64,000 nt of DNA from positions 312,286-376,285 of the forward strand of contig NZ_FNQT01000002.1 in the NCBI RefSeq assembly GCF_900107665.1. The letters run 5' to 3'. This DNA is from Haloplanus vescus. GTDB lineage: Archaea; Halobacteriota; Halobacteria; Halobacteriales; Haloferacaceae. Positions 9,562 to 19,222 of the stretch are shown piece by piece (the stretch's first letter is position 1; every line of letters starts with the position of its first letter). The notes under the pieces were generated by a model, which was not told the origin of the DNA, did not search any database, and worked only from the letters and a program-made list of their open reading frames with translations. The translations under genes were made by a program, and so were the position numbers.

Positions 9562-10865
9562 AGGGAGTCGTCGTCGGCGGCACCCGGTCGAGCGTCGGGA
9601 AGACGGTGGCGACCCTCGCCATCCTTCGCGCGCTTCGGGAGCAGGGCCACGACGTCCAGCCAGCGAAGGCGGGCCCGGACTTCATCGACCCGAGCCACCA
9701 CGAGGCGGTGACGGGGACGCCCTCCCGAACGCTCGACCTGTGGCTCGAAGGCGAGGCGGGCCTGCGCCGCAACTACCACCGCGGCGAGGGCGATATCTGC
9801 ATCGTCGAGGGCGTGATGGGCCTGTACGACGGCGACTGTTCCAGCACCGCGATGGTCGCGGAAGCGCTCGACCTCCCGGTGGTGCTGGTCGTCGACGCGA
9901 AAGCCGGGATGGAGAGCGTCGCCGCGACGGCCCACGGCTTCCGCGAGTACGCGGCGCAGGCCGGCCGCGACGTGACCGTCGCCGGCGTCGTCGCGCAACG
10001 CGCCCACGGCGGCCGTCACGAACAGGGGATTCGCGACGCCCTCCCCGACGGCCTCGACTACTTCGGGCGGGTTCCGCCGCGCTCGTCGCTGGAGATTCCG
10101 GACCGCCACCTCGGCCTCCAGATGGGCGAGGAAGCGGCGCTCGACGAGGCGGCACTCGACGAGGCGGCCGAGTCGATTCGCGCAGGCCGCATCTTCGACG
10201 CCGCGGCGACGCCACCGCGCCCCGACCCGACGACGGTCGGTGAGCGAACGGACGCGAAAATCGCCGTCGCCCGCGACGCCGCCTTCTGTTTCACCTATCC
10301 CGCGACGCTCGAACGCTTGCGGGAGCGTGCCGACGTGAGCACGTTCTCGCCGCTCGCCGGCGACGCCCTCCCCGACTGCGACGGCGTCTACCTCCCCGGC
10401 GGCTACCCCGAACTCCACGCCGAGACGCTCGCGGACAGCCCGACGCTGGACGCCATCGCATCGCGGGCCGCCGACGGGGCGGCCGTCCTCGGCGAGTGCG
10501 GGGGACTGATGGCGCTCACCGAGTCGCTGACGACGACGGCGGGCGACACCCACGCGATGGCCGGCGTCCTGCCCGCCGACGTGCGGATGCACGACCGGTA
10601 TCAGGCGCTCGACCACGTCGAACTGCGGGCGACGGGGGAGACGCTGACCGCCGGGGCCGACGAGCGACGGCGCGGCCACGAGTTCCACTACTCAAGCGCC
10701 GACGTGGGCGACGACGCTCGGTTCGCGTTCGACGTGGTCCGCGGCGACGGCATCGACGACGGCCGCGACGGCCTGCAGGAGTACCGCACGCTCGGCACCT
10801 ACTGCCACCTCCACCCCGAGAGCGGCGCCTTCGACGCCTTCGTGGAGCGAGCGAACGGGAGCTGA
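9558..10865 (+). CDS. cbiA: Cobyrinate a,c-diamide synthase CbiA
   Basis: 435 residues with two domains. The N-terminal DTBS-like ATPase has the P-loop GGTRSSVGKT (residues 7-16) and KAGPDFIDP. The C-terminal glutamine amidotransferase domain has GVYLPGGYPELHAE and the nucleophile motif LGECGGLMAL (Cys314), with the closing TYCHLHPE. The enzyme amidates the a and c carboxylates of cobyrinic acid using glutamine and ATP. The short extra DEAALDEAA duplication around residues 194-203 is lineage detail. It follows cbiE with a four-base overlap and precedes cobA by 18 bases. Confidence 0.93.
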   Translation: MKGVVVGGTRSSVGKTVATLAILRALREQGHDVQPAKAGPDFIDPSHHEAVTGTPSRTLDLWLEGEAGLRRNYHRGEGDICIVEGVMGLYDGDCSSTAMVAEALDLPVVLVVDAKAGMESVAATAHGFREYAAQAGRDVTVAGVVAQRAHGGRHEQGIRDALPDGLDYFGRVPPRSSLEIPDRHLGLQMGEEAALDEAALDEAAESIRAGRIFDAAATPPRPDPTTVGERTDAKIAVARDAAFCFTYPATLERLRERADVSTFSPLAGDALPDCDGVYLPGGYPELHAETLADSPTLDAIASRAADGAAVLGECGGLMALTESLTTTAGDTHAMAGVLPADVRMHDRYQALDHVELRATGETLTAGADERRRGHEFHYSSADVGDDARFAFDVVRGDGIDDGRDGLQEYRTLGTYCHLHPESGAFDAFVERANGS

Positions 10866-10883
10866 CTCCTCACGAAACCACCC

Positions 10884-11570
10884 ATGACCGACGACACCGA
10901 CGACGAACGACAGACACGACCCCCCGGCAAGGGCGAGACGCCAGAAGCACGCCGAATCACGCCCTCGGCGCCCGACGAGTTCGGCCTCGCGCAGGTCTGG
11001 TGGGGCGACGGCAAGGGCAAGACCACCGCAGCCATGGGCATGGGCTTTCGCGCCGCTGGCCACGGCTACCGCGTCCACATGCTCCAGTTCATGAAAGGCG
11101 GGGCGTCGAGCGTCGAGGACGTCCGCGGCGAGTACAACGCCATCGCACAGACCCCGGGCTTCACCTACGAGAACACCGGCCACTACGGCTGGCACGGCCT
11201 CCTCGACGAGTCGGCGGAGGACGAACACGTCGCGAAGGCCCGGGGCGGCCTGCGGCGCGCCCGCGAACTCGTCGACGCGGCCGACGACGCTGACCTCGGC
11301 TCGCCGTTCCCACTCGACGCCCCCGCCGACGACGGCGTCCACATGCTGATCCTCGACGAACTCCTCTACGCCGCGAACCGGGGCCTCGTCGACGCCGCCG
11401 ACGTGGTCGACCTGATAGAGACGGCCCCCGACGGCCTCGAACTCGTGCTCACGGGCGGCCACGAGCGGTCGGACGAAATCTGTGACCACGCCGACCTCGT
11501 CACGAACGTCCGCAAGGAGCGCCACCCCATCGACGCGGGGCAGCGAGCGCGGAAGGGCACCGAATTCTGA
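10884..11570 (+). CDS. cobA: Corrinoid adenosyltransferase (CobA/CobO/BtuR type)
   Basis: 228 residues. A charged disordered leader of about 38 residues precedes the CobA core: [20 protein letters not shown] (P-loop of the CobA group), VHMLQFMKG, a central acidic stretch and [15 protein letters not shown] followed by [14 protein letters not shown]. The family transfers the 5'-deoxyadenosyl group of ATP to the cobalt of cob(I)yrinic acid diamide. It lies between the two amidases, which fits the pathway order CbiA, adenosylation, CbiP. Its last base is the first base of the cbiP start codon. Confidence 0.92.
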   Translation: MTDDTDDERQTRPPGKGETPEARRITPSAPDEFGLAQVWWGDGKGKTTAAMGMGFRAAGHGYRVHMLQFMKGGASSVEDVRGEYNAIAQTPGFTYENTGHYGWHGLLDESAEDEHVAKARGGLRRARELVDAADDADLGSPFPLDAPADDGVHMLILDELLYAANRGLVDAADVVDLIETAPDGLELVLTGGHERSDEICDHADLVTNVRKERHPIDAGQRARKGTEF

Positions 11571-13057
11571 TGGCGCACACCGTGCTCGTCGCGGGGACGG
11601 CCAGCCACGTCGGCAAGAGCACGGTGGCCGCCGGCCTCTGTCGCTACCTCGCGGACCGCGGCGTCGACGTGACCCCGTTCAAGGGGCAGAACATGAGCAA
11701 CAACGCGCGGGCCGTCCTCGCCGCCGGCGATACCGACGCCGACTGGGGCGAAATCGGCGTCTCGCAGTACGTCCAAGCGCAGGCGGCGCGGACGACGCCG
11801 ACGACGGACGCGAACCCCGTCTTGCTCAAGCCCCGCGGCGACGGCGAGAGCCAAGTGGTGATTCGGGGCGAGGCGGTGGGGCACGTCCCCGCCGCGGAGT
11901 ACTACGACACCTACTGGGAGCGCGCCCGCGACGCCGCCGAGGCGTCCTACCGACGGCTCGCGGCCGACCACGACGTCGTCGTCGCGGAGGGCGCGGGGAG
12001 CATCGCGGAGCCGAACCTCCGCCACCGCGACTTGGCGAACGTCGAGACGGCGCGGTTCGCGGACGCGGAGGTCCTCCTCGTCGCCGACATCGAACGCGGC
12101 GGCGCGTTCGCCAGCATCGTCGGGACGCTCGAACTCGCGCCGGACGACATCGCGGAGCGAGTCGCGGGCGTCGTCATCACGAAGTTCCGCGGCGACCGGT
12201 CGATTCTCGACCCCGCCATCGAGGAAGTCGAGGAACGGACGGGCGTGCCCGTCGTCGGCGTCGTCCCCCACGACGACCCGGGACTCCCGGCGGAGGACAG
12301 CGTCTCGCTCCCGGACGACGGCGGCGTCCGCGGCGAGGACGACGTGCCCCCGGAGCAGACGGTCACTGTCGGCGTGCCGCGCTTGCCTCGGCTGTCGAAC
12401 TTCACGGACCTCGAACCGCTGGCGCGCGTGCCCGGCGTCAGCGTGGCGTACCTCCCGCTCTCGGCGTCGCTCGCGGACGCCGACGCCGTCGTCGTCCCCG
12501 GCACGAAGAACACGGTCGACGACTTGCTCGCCCTCCGCGAAGCCGGCTTCGACGCGGAACTCGCGGCCTTCGACGGCCCCGTCGTCGGCGTCTGCGGCGG
12601 CTACCAGTTGCTCGGTGAGCGCATCCGCGGCGCCCACGTGGAGGGGACCGGGGACCGGCAGGTGGTCGAGGGCGTCGGTCGCTTGCCCGTGGAGACGACG
12701 TTCTCGACGGACAAGCGCGTCGAGGCGGTGACGTGGGACGTGTCCGGTGCCGGACCGCTGGCCGGCGTCGACGGGTCGGTGTCCGGCTACGAGATTCACA
12801 TGGGTGACACCCGTGCGCTGACACCGGTCGACCGACCGCTCGGCCCCGACAGCGCCGCCGTCGAAACTGTCGCCGGGACGTACCTCCATGGCCTCTTCGA
12901 GAACCCCGGCGTCCGCGAGGCGTTCGTCGACGCCGCCTACGATTCGGCCGGCCGGGAACGCCCCGACTTCGACCCGGACGCGCGGACGCCCTTCGACGCG
13001 GCCGCCGCTCTCGTCCGGGACTACGTCGACGTGGACGCAGTTTTGCCGAACCTGTAG
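11570..13057 (+). CDS. cbiP: Cobyric acid synthase CbiP
   Basis: 495 residues, normal CbiP/CobQ size. N-terminal ATPase domain: [30 protein letters not shown] and [14 protein letters not shown]-terminal amidotransferase domain: [12 protein letters not shown], nucleophile motif [15 protein letters not shown], and [10 protein letters not shown]. The enzyme adds four amides (b, d, e, g) to adenosylcobyrinate a,c-diamide. Translation is coupled to cobA by a one-base overlap. It is the last gene of the operon; a hairpin follows its stop codon by six bases. Confidence 0.93.
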   Translation: MAHTVLVAGTASHVGKSTVAAGLCRYLADRGVDVTPFKGQNMSNNARAVLAAGDTDADWGEIGVSQYVQAQAARTTPTTDANPVLLKPRGDGESQVVIRGEAVGHVPAAEYYDTYWERARDAAEASYRRLAADHDVVVAEGAGSIAEPNLRHRDLANVETARFADAEVLLVADIERGGAFASIVGTLELAPDDIAERVAGVVITKFRGDRSILDPAIEEVEERTGVPVVGVVPHDDPGLPAEDSVSLPDDGGVRGEDDVPPEQTVTVGVPRLPRLSNFTDLEPLARVPGVSVAYLPLSASLADADAVVVPGTKNTVDDLLALREAGFDAELAAFDGPVVGVCGGYQLLGERIRGAHVEGTGDRQVVEGVGRLPVETTFSTDKRVEAVTWDVSGAGPLAGVDGSVSGYEIHMGDTRALTPVDRPLGPDSAAVETVAGTYLHGLFENPGVREAFVDAAYDSAGRERPDFDPDARTPFDAAAALVRDYVDVDAVLPNL

Positions 13058-13063
13058 GTCGAC

Positions 13064-13083
13064 CCCACCCACCTCAGGGTGGG
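13064..13083 (+). terminator. Hairpin after cbiP, possible end of cobalamin operon
   Basis: Perfect 7-bp stem CCCACCC / GGGTGGG with loop ACCTCA, directly followed by AATAATTAA. The position between the cbiP stop and the next promoter suits a transcription terminator, although archaeal termination relies mainly on the T-rich tract and the tract here is short. The same AT-rich run at 13084-13093 is placed 25-34 bases before the next ATG and so may also be the TATA box of that gene. Confidence 0.35.
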
Positions 13084-13117
13084 AATAATTAACACCCGGC
13101 GGGCGTACGTAGCACGT

Positions 13118-13903
13118 ATGTCGTCGGACTCGACCGTCAGGCTGGACCCACTCGACTCGCGCCCACTCGACGACCGAATCTGTCTCGTCACCGGCGCCTC
13201 CCGGGGCATCGGCCGGGCTATCGCCCTCGAATTCGCGCGCTGCGGAGCGGCGGTGGTCGTGAACTACCGGAGCTCCGACGAGGAGGCCGAGGCGGTGCGC
13301 GAGATAATCGAATCCAACGGCGAGACGGCGCTGTGCGCGCAGGCCGACGTCTCGGACCCCGACGAGGTGGCGGCGATGGCCGACCGGATTCACGACGAAC
13401 TCGGCACCGTCGACGTACTGGTCAACAACGCCGGCATCACCATCGACCGCAAGTTCGAGAAGATGACTCACGACGAGTGGCAGACGGTCATCGACGTCAA
13501 CCTCGGCGGGACGTTCAACTGCACCAAGGCCTTCTTCGACGACATTCGGGACGCCGACCACGGCCGCCTCATCAACATCTCCAGCGTCGTGGGCCAACAG
13601 GGCAACTACGGACAGGCCAACTACGCCACCTCGAAGGGGGGGATGTTCGCGTTCACGCGGACGCTCGCGCTCGAACTCGCTTCGCACGGGTCGACGGCCA
13701 ACTGCGTCGCGCCCGGGTTCGTCCGCACCGACATGCTGGAGAAGGTGCCAGAGCGCGTCCAAGACAAGATTCGCGCCAAAATTCCGCTGGACCGCTTCGC
13801 CGACCCGGAGGACATCGTCGGCATCATCCGCTTTCTCGCCAGCGACCACGCCAGCTACATGACCGGCCAAGTGCTCGGCGTCAACGGTGGGCTAGAATGG
13901 TGA
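13118..13903 (+). CDS. phaB: PhaB-like 3-oxoacyl/acetoacetyl-CoA reductase (SDR)
   Basis: 261 residues. Classical SDR: cofactor loop VTGASRGIGRAIA, NNAG motif VLVNNAGITIDRKFEKM, catalytic Ser in NISSVVGQQGNYGQ, catalytic YATSK (Tyr-x3-Lys), and the VAPGFVRTDML segment. The GQQGNYGQANYATSK block and ITIDRKFEKM are typical of FabG/PhaB acetoacetyl-CoA reductases including haloarchaeal PhaB, which makes R-3-hydroxybutyryl-CoA for polyhydroxyalkanoate. No pha synthase gene is in the window, so the PHA role is inference; a general 3-oxoacyl reductase is the alternative. ATG at 13118 chosen for its position after an AT-rich box; the frame runs 13 codons further upstream. Confidence 0.8.
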   Translation: MSSDSTVRLDPLDSRPLDDRICLVTGASRGIGRAIALEFARCGAAVVVNYRSSDEEAEAVREIIESNGETALCAQADVSDPDEVAAMADRIHDELGTVDVLVNNAGITIDRKFEKMTHDEWQTVIDVNLGGTFNCTKAFFDDIRDADHGRLINISSVVGQQGNYGQANYATSKGGMFAFTRTLALELASHGSTANCVAPGFVRTDMLEKVPERVQDKIRAKIPLDRFADPEDIVGIIRFLASDHASYMTGQVLGVNGGLEW

Positions 13904-13928
13904 CGCCGACTGCCGCGTGGCCCGACGA

Positions 13929-14465
13929 ATGACCACCGTCGTCGCCGTCGCGGGGAGCCTGCGCGAACGGAGTCACACGCGAATCGCCCTTCGACACGCA
14001 CTCGACGCCGCGGCCGAGGCGGGCGCCGACACCGACTTCCTCGACCTTCGAGACTTCGACCTGCCGCCCCTGAATCCGGACGTGGAGGAGCAAGGCGACG
14101 GCGCGGCCTTCACCCGGCGGGTCCGCCGCGCCGACGCGATACTGCTCGGCACCCCCGTCTATCACGGCTCGTATTCCGGGGTGCTGAAGAACGCGCTTGA
14201 CTACTGCGGGCGCGACGAGTTTGACGGGGCGACAGTCGGCCTCCTCGCCGTCTCGGGCGGCGGGTTCCCCGTCTCGGCGCTCGACCACCTGCGAGTCGTG
14301 TGTCGGACGCTCGACGCGTGGGTGGTCCCCCACCACGCGGGCATCCCCCAAGCGTCGTCGGCCTTCGACGACGACGGCTTCGCCGACGAGCAACTCGCCG
14401 CCCGCGTCGAGACGCTGGGGCGTCGAGTCGTCGAATTCGCCCACATCGAGTCCCGAAGCGAGTGA
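13929..14465 (+). CDS. NAD(P)H-dependent FMN reductase family protein
   Basis: 178 residues from the ATG (a GTG four codons earlier is also possible). Flavodoxin-like fold of the NADPH-dependent FMN reductase family: VVAVAGSLRERSHTR (FMN phosphate loop), LRDFDLPPLNPD, ILLGTPVYHGSYSGVLKNALD and GLLAVSGGGFPVSAL. Such enzymes reduce free flavins or quinone/azo-type substrates; the true substrate is not evident. It starts 25 bases after the PhaB-like gene and may be co-transcribed with it. Confidence 0.8.
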   Translation: MTTVVAVAGSLRERSHTRIALRHALDAAAEAGADTDFLDLRDFDLPPLNPDVEEQGDGAAFTRRVRRADAILLGTPVYHGSYSGVLKNALDYCGRDEFDGATVGLLAVSGGGFPVSALDHLRVVCRTLDAWVVPHHAGIPQASSAFDDDGFADEQLAARVETLGRRVVEFAHIESRSE

Positions 14466-14505
14466 ATCACAACGCCCATTATCGACGGCCGAGACACGTC
14501 CACCC

Positions 14506-15099
14506 GTGACGACTTGGGTCGAGGACTCCCGCGGTGGTCGAGAGCGCGGCCCGCGCGGCATCGCTCGCGCGTGGGTCGAGGTGCTCGTTCGCCCTCGCCG
14601 CTTCTTCGAGAACGCCGTCGCTCCCGGCGACCAAGCGCCGGGACTGGTCTTCGCCGTCGTGATGGCCGTCGCGTACGCGCTCTGTCTGGCGCTTCTCGCG
14701 CCGGCGCAGTTCCCGGCGTCGAGCGCCCTCCGGGCGGCGGTGGTCGTGTTGCTGGTCGCACTCCTAATCGCGCCGGCCGCCCTCCACCTCCTCGCCGCGC
14801 TCCAGACGCTCTGTCTGCTCGCTGTCGTCCGCGACCGGGCGGGGGTCAGCGAGACGGTGCAGGTGCTCGCGTACGCGACGGCGCCCTGTCCGCTCGCGGC
14901 GGTGCCAGTCCCGAAAATCCGCGTTGCGGCCTGCCTGTACGGGGCCGCGCTACTCGTCGTCGGTCTGGCGACGGTGCACCGGACGACGACGGGGCGGGCC
15001 ACCCTCGCCGGGGCCCTCCCCGCGGCGCTGCTCTTCGGGTACGGGTTCCGCGGCTTCGACGCCCTCGCCACGCTACTCCGGGCGTGGTACATCATCTGA
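14506..15099 (+). CDS. Yip1-family integral membrane protein
   Basis: 197 residues from a GTG start. A basic amphipathic N-terminus with RAWVEVLVRPRRFFENAVAP, the usual opening of archaeal Yip1-domain proteins, then about five membrane segments (VFAVVMAVAYALCLALLA, AAVVVLLVALLIAPAALHLL, a short one around ALYGAALLVVGLA, and ALPAALLFGYGF). The function of archaeal Yip1 proteins is not known. It lies 40 bases after the FMN reductase gene. GTG at 14506 is the only start that gives the conserved N-terminus without a long disordered extension. Confidence 0.75.
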   Translation: MTTWVEDSRGGRERGPRGIARAWVEVLVRPRRFFENAVAPGDQAPGLVFAVVMAVAYALCLALLAPAQFPASSALRAAVVVLLVALLIAPAALHLLAALQTLCLLAVVRDRAGVSETVQVLAYATAPCPLAAVPVPKIRVAACLYGAALLVVGLATVHRTTTGRATLAGALPAALLFGYGFRGFDALATLLRAWYII

Positions 15100-15172
15100 G
15101 CGTGCGCCGAGACGCTGTGAGCGTCGCGTCGTTTCGACAATCGTTTTAGGATGGGCCTGTTCGATTCGCTCA

Positions 15173-17260
15173 ATGGATTGGATCACCCACGAAGAAGACG
15201 TTTGGTTTGATTTCCGCGGCTCCAGCCCAGACCAACTGGTCTCGGGCCGATACTACAAGGGAACGGTCGATGGCTTCGCCGACTTCGGCGTGTTCGTCGA
15301 CCTCTCTCCCGGCGTAACGGGACTGCTCCACCGGAGCGAACTCGACCGCCGACTGGAGAGCCTCGACTGGGAGTCCGGTGACACGGTGTTCGTTCAGGTC
15401 AAGAACGTCCGCGACAACGGCAACGTCGACCTCTCGTGGTCGATTCGACAGTCCGATAGCGAGTTCCGCGGCGCCCGGATTCACGACCCCGAGGGCGACG
15501 CCGACGGCGACCCCATCGAGACAGACGAGAGCGACGACGACGAGAGCGGCCCCGTCCGAACGACGCCGACGCCCGCCCCGAGCGAGAACGGCGAGGCAGA
15601 AGACGTCTCCGAGGAATCTACGTCCGAGTCTGCATCTGAATCGGAATCTACGCCCGACGCTGACACCGAATCTGACTCTGCGTCGACCGACGACGAGACT
15701 GCCGAGACCGAAGCGGAAGCGGAGACAGAGCCGCAATCAGGACCCGAAGCCACCGGCGACACCGACCGTGTCGACGTCGACGCTCTTGACGACCACGTCG
15801 GCGACACCGTGCGACTGGAGGGCGAAATCGTCAGCGTCCGCCAGACCAGCGGCCCGACCGTCTTCGAACTCCGCGACGCGTCCGGCGTCGTCGACTGCGC
15901 CGCCTTCGTCGAGGCCGGCGTGCGAGCCTACCCCGACGTGGAAGTCGGGAGCATCGTCCGCCTCGACGGCGAAGTCGAACTCCGCTACGACGAACTGCAG
16001 GTCGAAACCGAGGCGCTCTCGATTCTCTCCGATGACGAGGCGGCGACGGTCGAGCGCCGACTCGCCGACGCCCTGACCGACGAGGCCCGCCCCGACGCCG
16101 TGACGCCGCTTGTCGACCACGACGCCATCGACGCGGTGGCCGACGACCTGATCGACGCCGCGGAGACGGTCCGACGGGCCGTCCTCGAATCCCGACCCGT
16201 GGTCGTCCGCCACGCCGCGACGGCGGACGGCTACGTCGCCGGTGCGGCCATCGAGCGCGCCGTCCTGCCCCTGATTCGCGAGGAGTACGCGACGGCCGAC
16301 GCCGAGTATCACTACTTCACTCGGCGCCCGCTCGAGGGCTCCGTCTACGACATGGACGACGCGACCAACGACGTGACGCGGATGCTCCAGGACCGCGACC
16401 GACACGACGAGAAACTGCCGCTGGTCCTGCTGGTCGGCACGGGCAGCACCGTCGAATCCAGTGACGGCCTCGGTCTGCTCGGCATCTACGGCGCCCGACG
16501 CGTCGTCGTCGACGCCGAAGTCGCCGACGCCGCCGCCGCCGACGACTGTGACGCCATCGTCAACCCCGGCCTCGCCGGGGCCGACGCCAGCGACCTCTCG
16601 ACGGGGACGCTCGCCGCCACGCTCGCGGCGACGGTCAACGAGGACGTGGAGGGCGACCTCTCCCACCTCCCCGCCGTCTCCTACTGGGGCGACGCGCCCG
16701 AGGCGTACGTCGACCTCGCCAGCGAGGCGGGCTACGACGCCGACCGGACGCGCGAACTCCGCGAGGCCATCGCGCTGGAGGCGTACTACCAGTCCTACGA
16801 GGACAAGCGCGAACTCATCACGGACCTCCTGTTCGAGGACGCGGGCGGCCTCGCCGGCCACATCAGCGAGCAGTTCCGGCAGAAACTCGACGCGGAAGTC
16901 GACACCGCGACGGCCAACGTCGACACCCGCGAGGAGGGCGGTCTGACGGTGGAAGTGCTCGACACTGACGCCTACACCCACCGCTTCGACTTCCCGCCGA
17001 CGGGGCTGCTCCTCGACGAACTCCACCGCCGTCGCGCCGACGGTGCGCACCTCATCGTCGGCGTCGGCACCGACGAACTCTACCTGCGGACCGACGCCGA
17101 CCTCGACGTGCGTGGCGTGGCCGCCGACGCCGCGGAACTCGTTGACGACGCGGGTATCACCGCCGCGAGCATCCGCGACGGCCGCATCGAATTCCTCTCC
17201 GGGCGACGCGACGACGCCGTCGACGCCGTCGTCGACGCCGCGGTCGACCGCCTCGCCTGA
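15173..17260 (+). CDS. S1/OB-fold/DHH RecJ-like nuclease-family protein
   Basis: 695 residues. Residues about 20-85 form an S1 RNA-binding domain (GRYYKGTVDGFADFGVFVD, VQVKNVRDNGNVDLSW). Residues about 100-195 are an acidic Ser/Glu/Asp linker. Residues about 200-265 are an OB fold of the tRNA-anti type (DTVRLEGEIVSVRQTSGP). The rest is a DHH/RecJ-like phosphoesterase region with an HAATADGYVAGAAIERAV motif, a degenerate form of the DHHxxD motif. This architecture is the haloarchaeal relative of archaeal RecJ/GAN proteins associated with replication or repair. Because the DHH motif reads HAATADG it may be catalytically impaired and act structurally, as Cdc45 does. A TTTTAGG box is about 30 bases before the ATG. 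Confidence 0.8.
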   Translation: MDWITHEEDVWFDFRGSSPDQLVSGRYYKGTVDGFADFGVFVDLSPGVTGLLHRSELDRRLESLDWESGDTVFVQVKNVRDNGNVDLSWSIRQSDSEFRGARIHDPEGDADGDPIETDESDDDESGPVRTTPTPAPSENGEAEDVSEESTSESASESESTPDADTESDSASTDDETAETEAEAETEPQSGPEATGDTDRVDVDALDDHVGDTVRLEGEIVSVRQTSGPTVFELRDASGVVDCAAFVEAGVRAYPDVEVGSIVRLDGEVELRYDELQVETEALSILSDDEAATVERRLADALTDEARPDAVTPLVDHDAIDAVADDLIDAAETVRRAVLESRPVVVRHAATADGYVAGAAIERAVLPLIREEYATADAEYHYFTRRPLEGSVYDMDDATNDVTRMLQDRDRHDEKLPLVLLVGTGSTVESSDGLGLLGIYGARRVVVDAEVADAAAADDCDAIVNPGLAGADASDLSTGTLAATLAATVNEDVEGDLSHLPAVSYWGDAPEAYVDLASEAGYDADRTRELREAIALEAYYQSYEDKRELITDLLFEDAGGLAGHISEQFRQKLDAEVDTATANVDTREEGGLTVEVLDTDAYTHRFDFPPTGLLLDELHRRRADGAHLIVGVGTDELYLRTDADLDVRGVAADAAELVDDAGITAASIRDGRIEFLSGRRDDAVDAVVDAAVDRLA

Positions 17261-17331
17261 ATCGGCCCGTCCGACACCCTTAACCCCGCGACCCGCCGAC
17301 ACGAGGACGAGACGATGATTGGGACCGAACG

Positions 17332-18990
17332 ATGAGCACGGACGCCCCTGCCGAGGAGTCCGACGCCTTCCAGCGAACCTGCGAGGACCTCGTCCAGCGG
17401 ATTCTCGACGGCGAAATTGACCGCGACGACCTCGAATCCGCGAAACTCGACGCCTGTTCGACACACTCCTCGCCGAAGGTCCCGAAGAACGCCGAGATTC
17501 TGCAGTACGCGCCCGACGAGCGACGCGACGAGGTGGAGGACGTCGTCCGGCGCAAACCCGTCCGGACCGCGTCGGGCGTCTCGCCCGTCGCCATCATGAC
17601 CTCGCCGCACATGTGCCCGCACGGGAAGTGCCTCTACTGTCCCGGCGGGCCAGCCTCCGAGTTCGGGAGCGCCCAGAGTTACACGGGCCACGAACCCGCG
17701 GCGGCCCGCGGCGAACAGAACGACTACGACCCCTACGGACAGGTCACGCTCCGCCTCGAACAACTCCGCCACATCGGCCACCCGGTCGACAAGGTGGAAC
17801 TCATCCTGATGGGCGGGACGATGACTGCGCGGAGCCACGACTACCAGGAGTGGTTCGTCAAGCGAGCGTTGGAGGCGCTCAACGACTACGACCCCGACTC
17901 GACGCCCAACCCCGCCGAGGGGCGAAGCTTCGCGGAGGACGACCCCGACTTTCGCTACTTGGAGGACGTCATCGCCGAGAACGAGACGACGGACGTCCGC
18001 AACATCGGCACCACGTTCGAGACCAAGCCCGACTGGTGTGACCCGGAGCAGATAGACCGAATGTTGCGTCTCGGCGGCACCAAGGTCGAGGTGGGGGTCC
18101 AGACCACCTACGAGCGAATCAATCGGGAGATGCACCGCGGGCACGGCGTGCAGGCCTCCATCGACGCCAACCGTCGCCTCCGCGACGCGGCGTTCAAGGT
18201 GGGCTTTCACATGATGCCCGGTCAGCCGGGCATGACCTACGAGATGTGTCTGGAGGACTTCGAGCAACTGTTCTCCGACCCGCGCTGGCGCCCCGACTAC
18301 CTGAAAATCTACCCGACCCTCGTCGTCCGCGGCACCCGGACCTACGACATGTGGCGCCGCGACGACTTCGACCCCCTCGACAACGAGGAGGCCGCCGAAC
18401 TCGTCGCGGAGGTGATGGACCGGATTCCGAAGTACACCCGACTTCAGCGCGTCCAACGCGACATCCCCGCCGACCACATCGACGCCGGGGTCTGGAAGTC
18501 GAACCTGCGCCAACTCGCGGAACAGCGTGCGGAGGAGAAGGGCATCACGCCGCGTGACATCCGCGCTCGCGAGGTGGGGCATAACGACGCCGACCCGGAC
18601 CCCGAGCGAATCGAACTCGACGTGATGACCTACGAAGCCGGCGGCGGGACGGAACACTTCATCAGCTTCGAGGACCCCGTGGCCGACCTGCTCATCGGCT
18701 TCTGTCGGCTTCGCTTCCCGAACGACCCCGTGCGACGCGAACTCGAAGACGCCGCCCTCGTCCGCGAACTCCACGTCTACGGGAGCGAAGCAGGCTTCCA
18801 CGACACTGGTGACGCCGACTGGCAACACCGCGGTTACGGGAAACGGCTCCTCGAACGCGCCGAGCAGCTGGCGGCCGAAGCCGGCTACGGCAAGGTGAGC
18901 GTCATCAGCGGCATCGGCGCCCGCGAGTACTACCGGCAGAAACTCGGCTACCACCAAGACGGCCCGTACGTCTCGAAACGGCTGGACTGA
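17332..18990 (+). CDS. elp3: Elp3 tRNA uridine(34) acetyltransferase/radical SAM enzyme
   Basis: 552 residues. Radical SAM domain with the archaeal Elp3 cysteine motif CPHGKCLYCPGGP (C-x4-C-x2-C), SAQSYTGHEPAAARG, and VELILMGGTMTAR. KVEVGVQTTYERINREMHRGH and FHMMPGQPGM are further Elp3 signatures. The C-terminal GNAT acetyltransferase domain starts around residue 395 and has QHRGYGKRLLERAE, the acetyl-CoA loop. The protein makes the carboxymethyl group at C5 of wobble uridine in tRNA; in archaea it acts without the other Elongator subunits. It overlaps the next small gene by one base. Confidence 0.94.
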   Translation: MSTDAPAEESDAFQRTCEDLVQRILDGEIDRDDLESAKLDACSTHSSPKVPKNAEILQYAPDERRDEVEDVVRRKPVRTASGVSPVAIMTSPHMCPHGKCLYCPGGPASEFGSAQSYTGHEPAAARGEQNDYDPYGQVTLRLEQLRHIGHPVDKVELILMGGTMTARSHDYQEWFVKRALEALNDYDPDSTPNPAEGRSFAEDDPDFRYLEDVIAENETTDVRNIGTTFETKPDWCDPEQIDRMLRLGGTKVEVGVQTTYERINREMHRGHGVQASIDANRRLRDAAFKVGFHMMPGQPGMTYEMCLEDFEQLFSDPRWRPDYLKIYPTLVVRGTRTYDMWRRDDFDPLDNEEAAELVAEVMDRIPKYTRLQRVQRDIPADHIDAGVWKSNLRQLAEQRAEEKGITPRDIRAREVGHNDADPDPERIELDVMTYEAGGGTEHFISFEDPVADLLIGFCRLRFPNDPVRRELEDAALVRELHVYGSEAGFHDTGDADWQHRGYGKRLLERAEQLAAEAGYGKVSVISGIGAREYYRQKLGYHQDGPYVSKRLD

Positions 18991-19154
18991 TGGTCTCGAC
19001 CGAGCGATTCGTCGTGGCGTCTGCGCTCGCGGCCGTCCCCACCGCCATCGCTATCCTACTGAGCCCCGCGGACGTCTACGCGTGGTTCATCGTCGGCCTC
19101 GCCGTGTTCCTCGCGACGTTTCCCGCGGGGTATCTGCTCGCTGGGATTCAGTGA
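18990..19154 (+). CDS. 54-residue two-helix membrane protein
   Basis: A small ORF starting at the ATG that overlaps the elp3 stop (ATGA) and ending TGA. The protein begins MVSTERFVVASALAAVPTAI and has two hydrophobic segments, residues about 8-25 and 32-50, joined by a short polar turn (SPADVYA). It is too short for most gene callers, but translational coupling, haloarchaeal codon use and clean two-helix topology support it. I do not recognise a family; function unknown. Confidence 0.65.
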   Translation: MVSTERFVVASALAAVPTAIAILLSPADVYAWFIVGLAVFLATFPAGYLLAGIQ

Positions 19155-19222
19155 CCTAAGCGATTAGGTTCCAAACTTTTAGGGCGGTTCCTGTCTGGAG
19201 AGGAAACTAGTGATTCCAGTCG

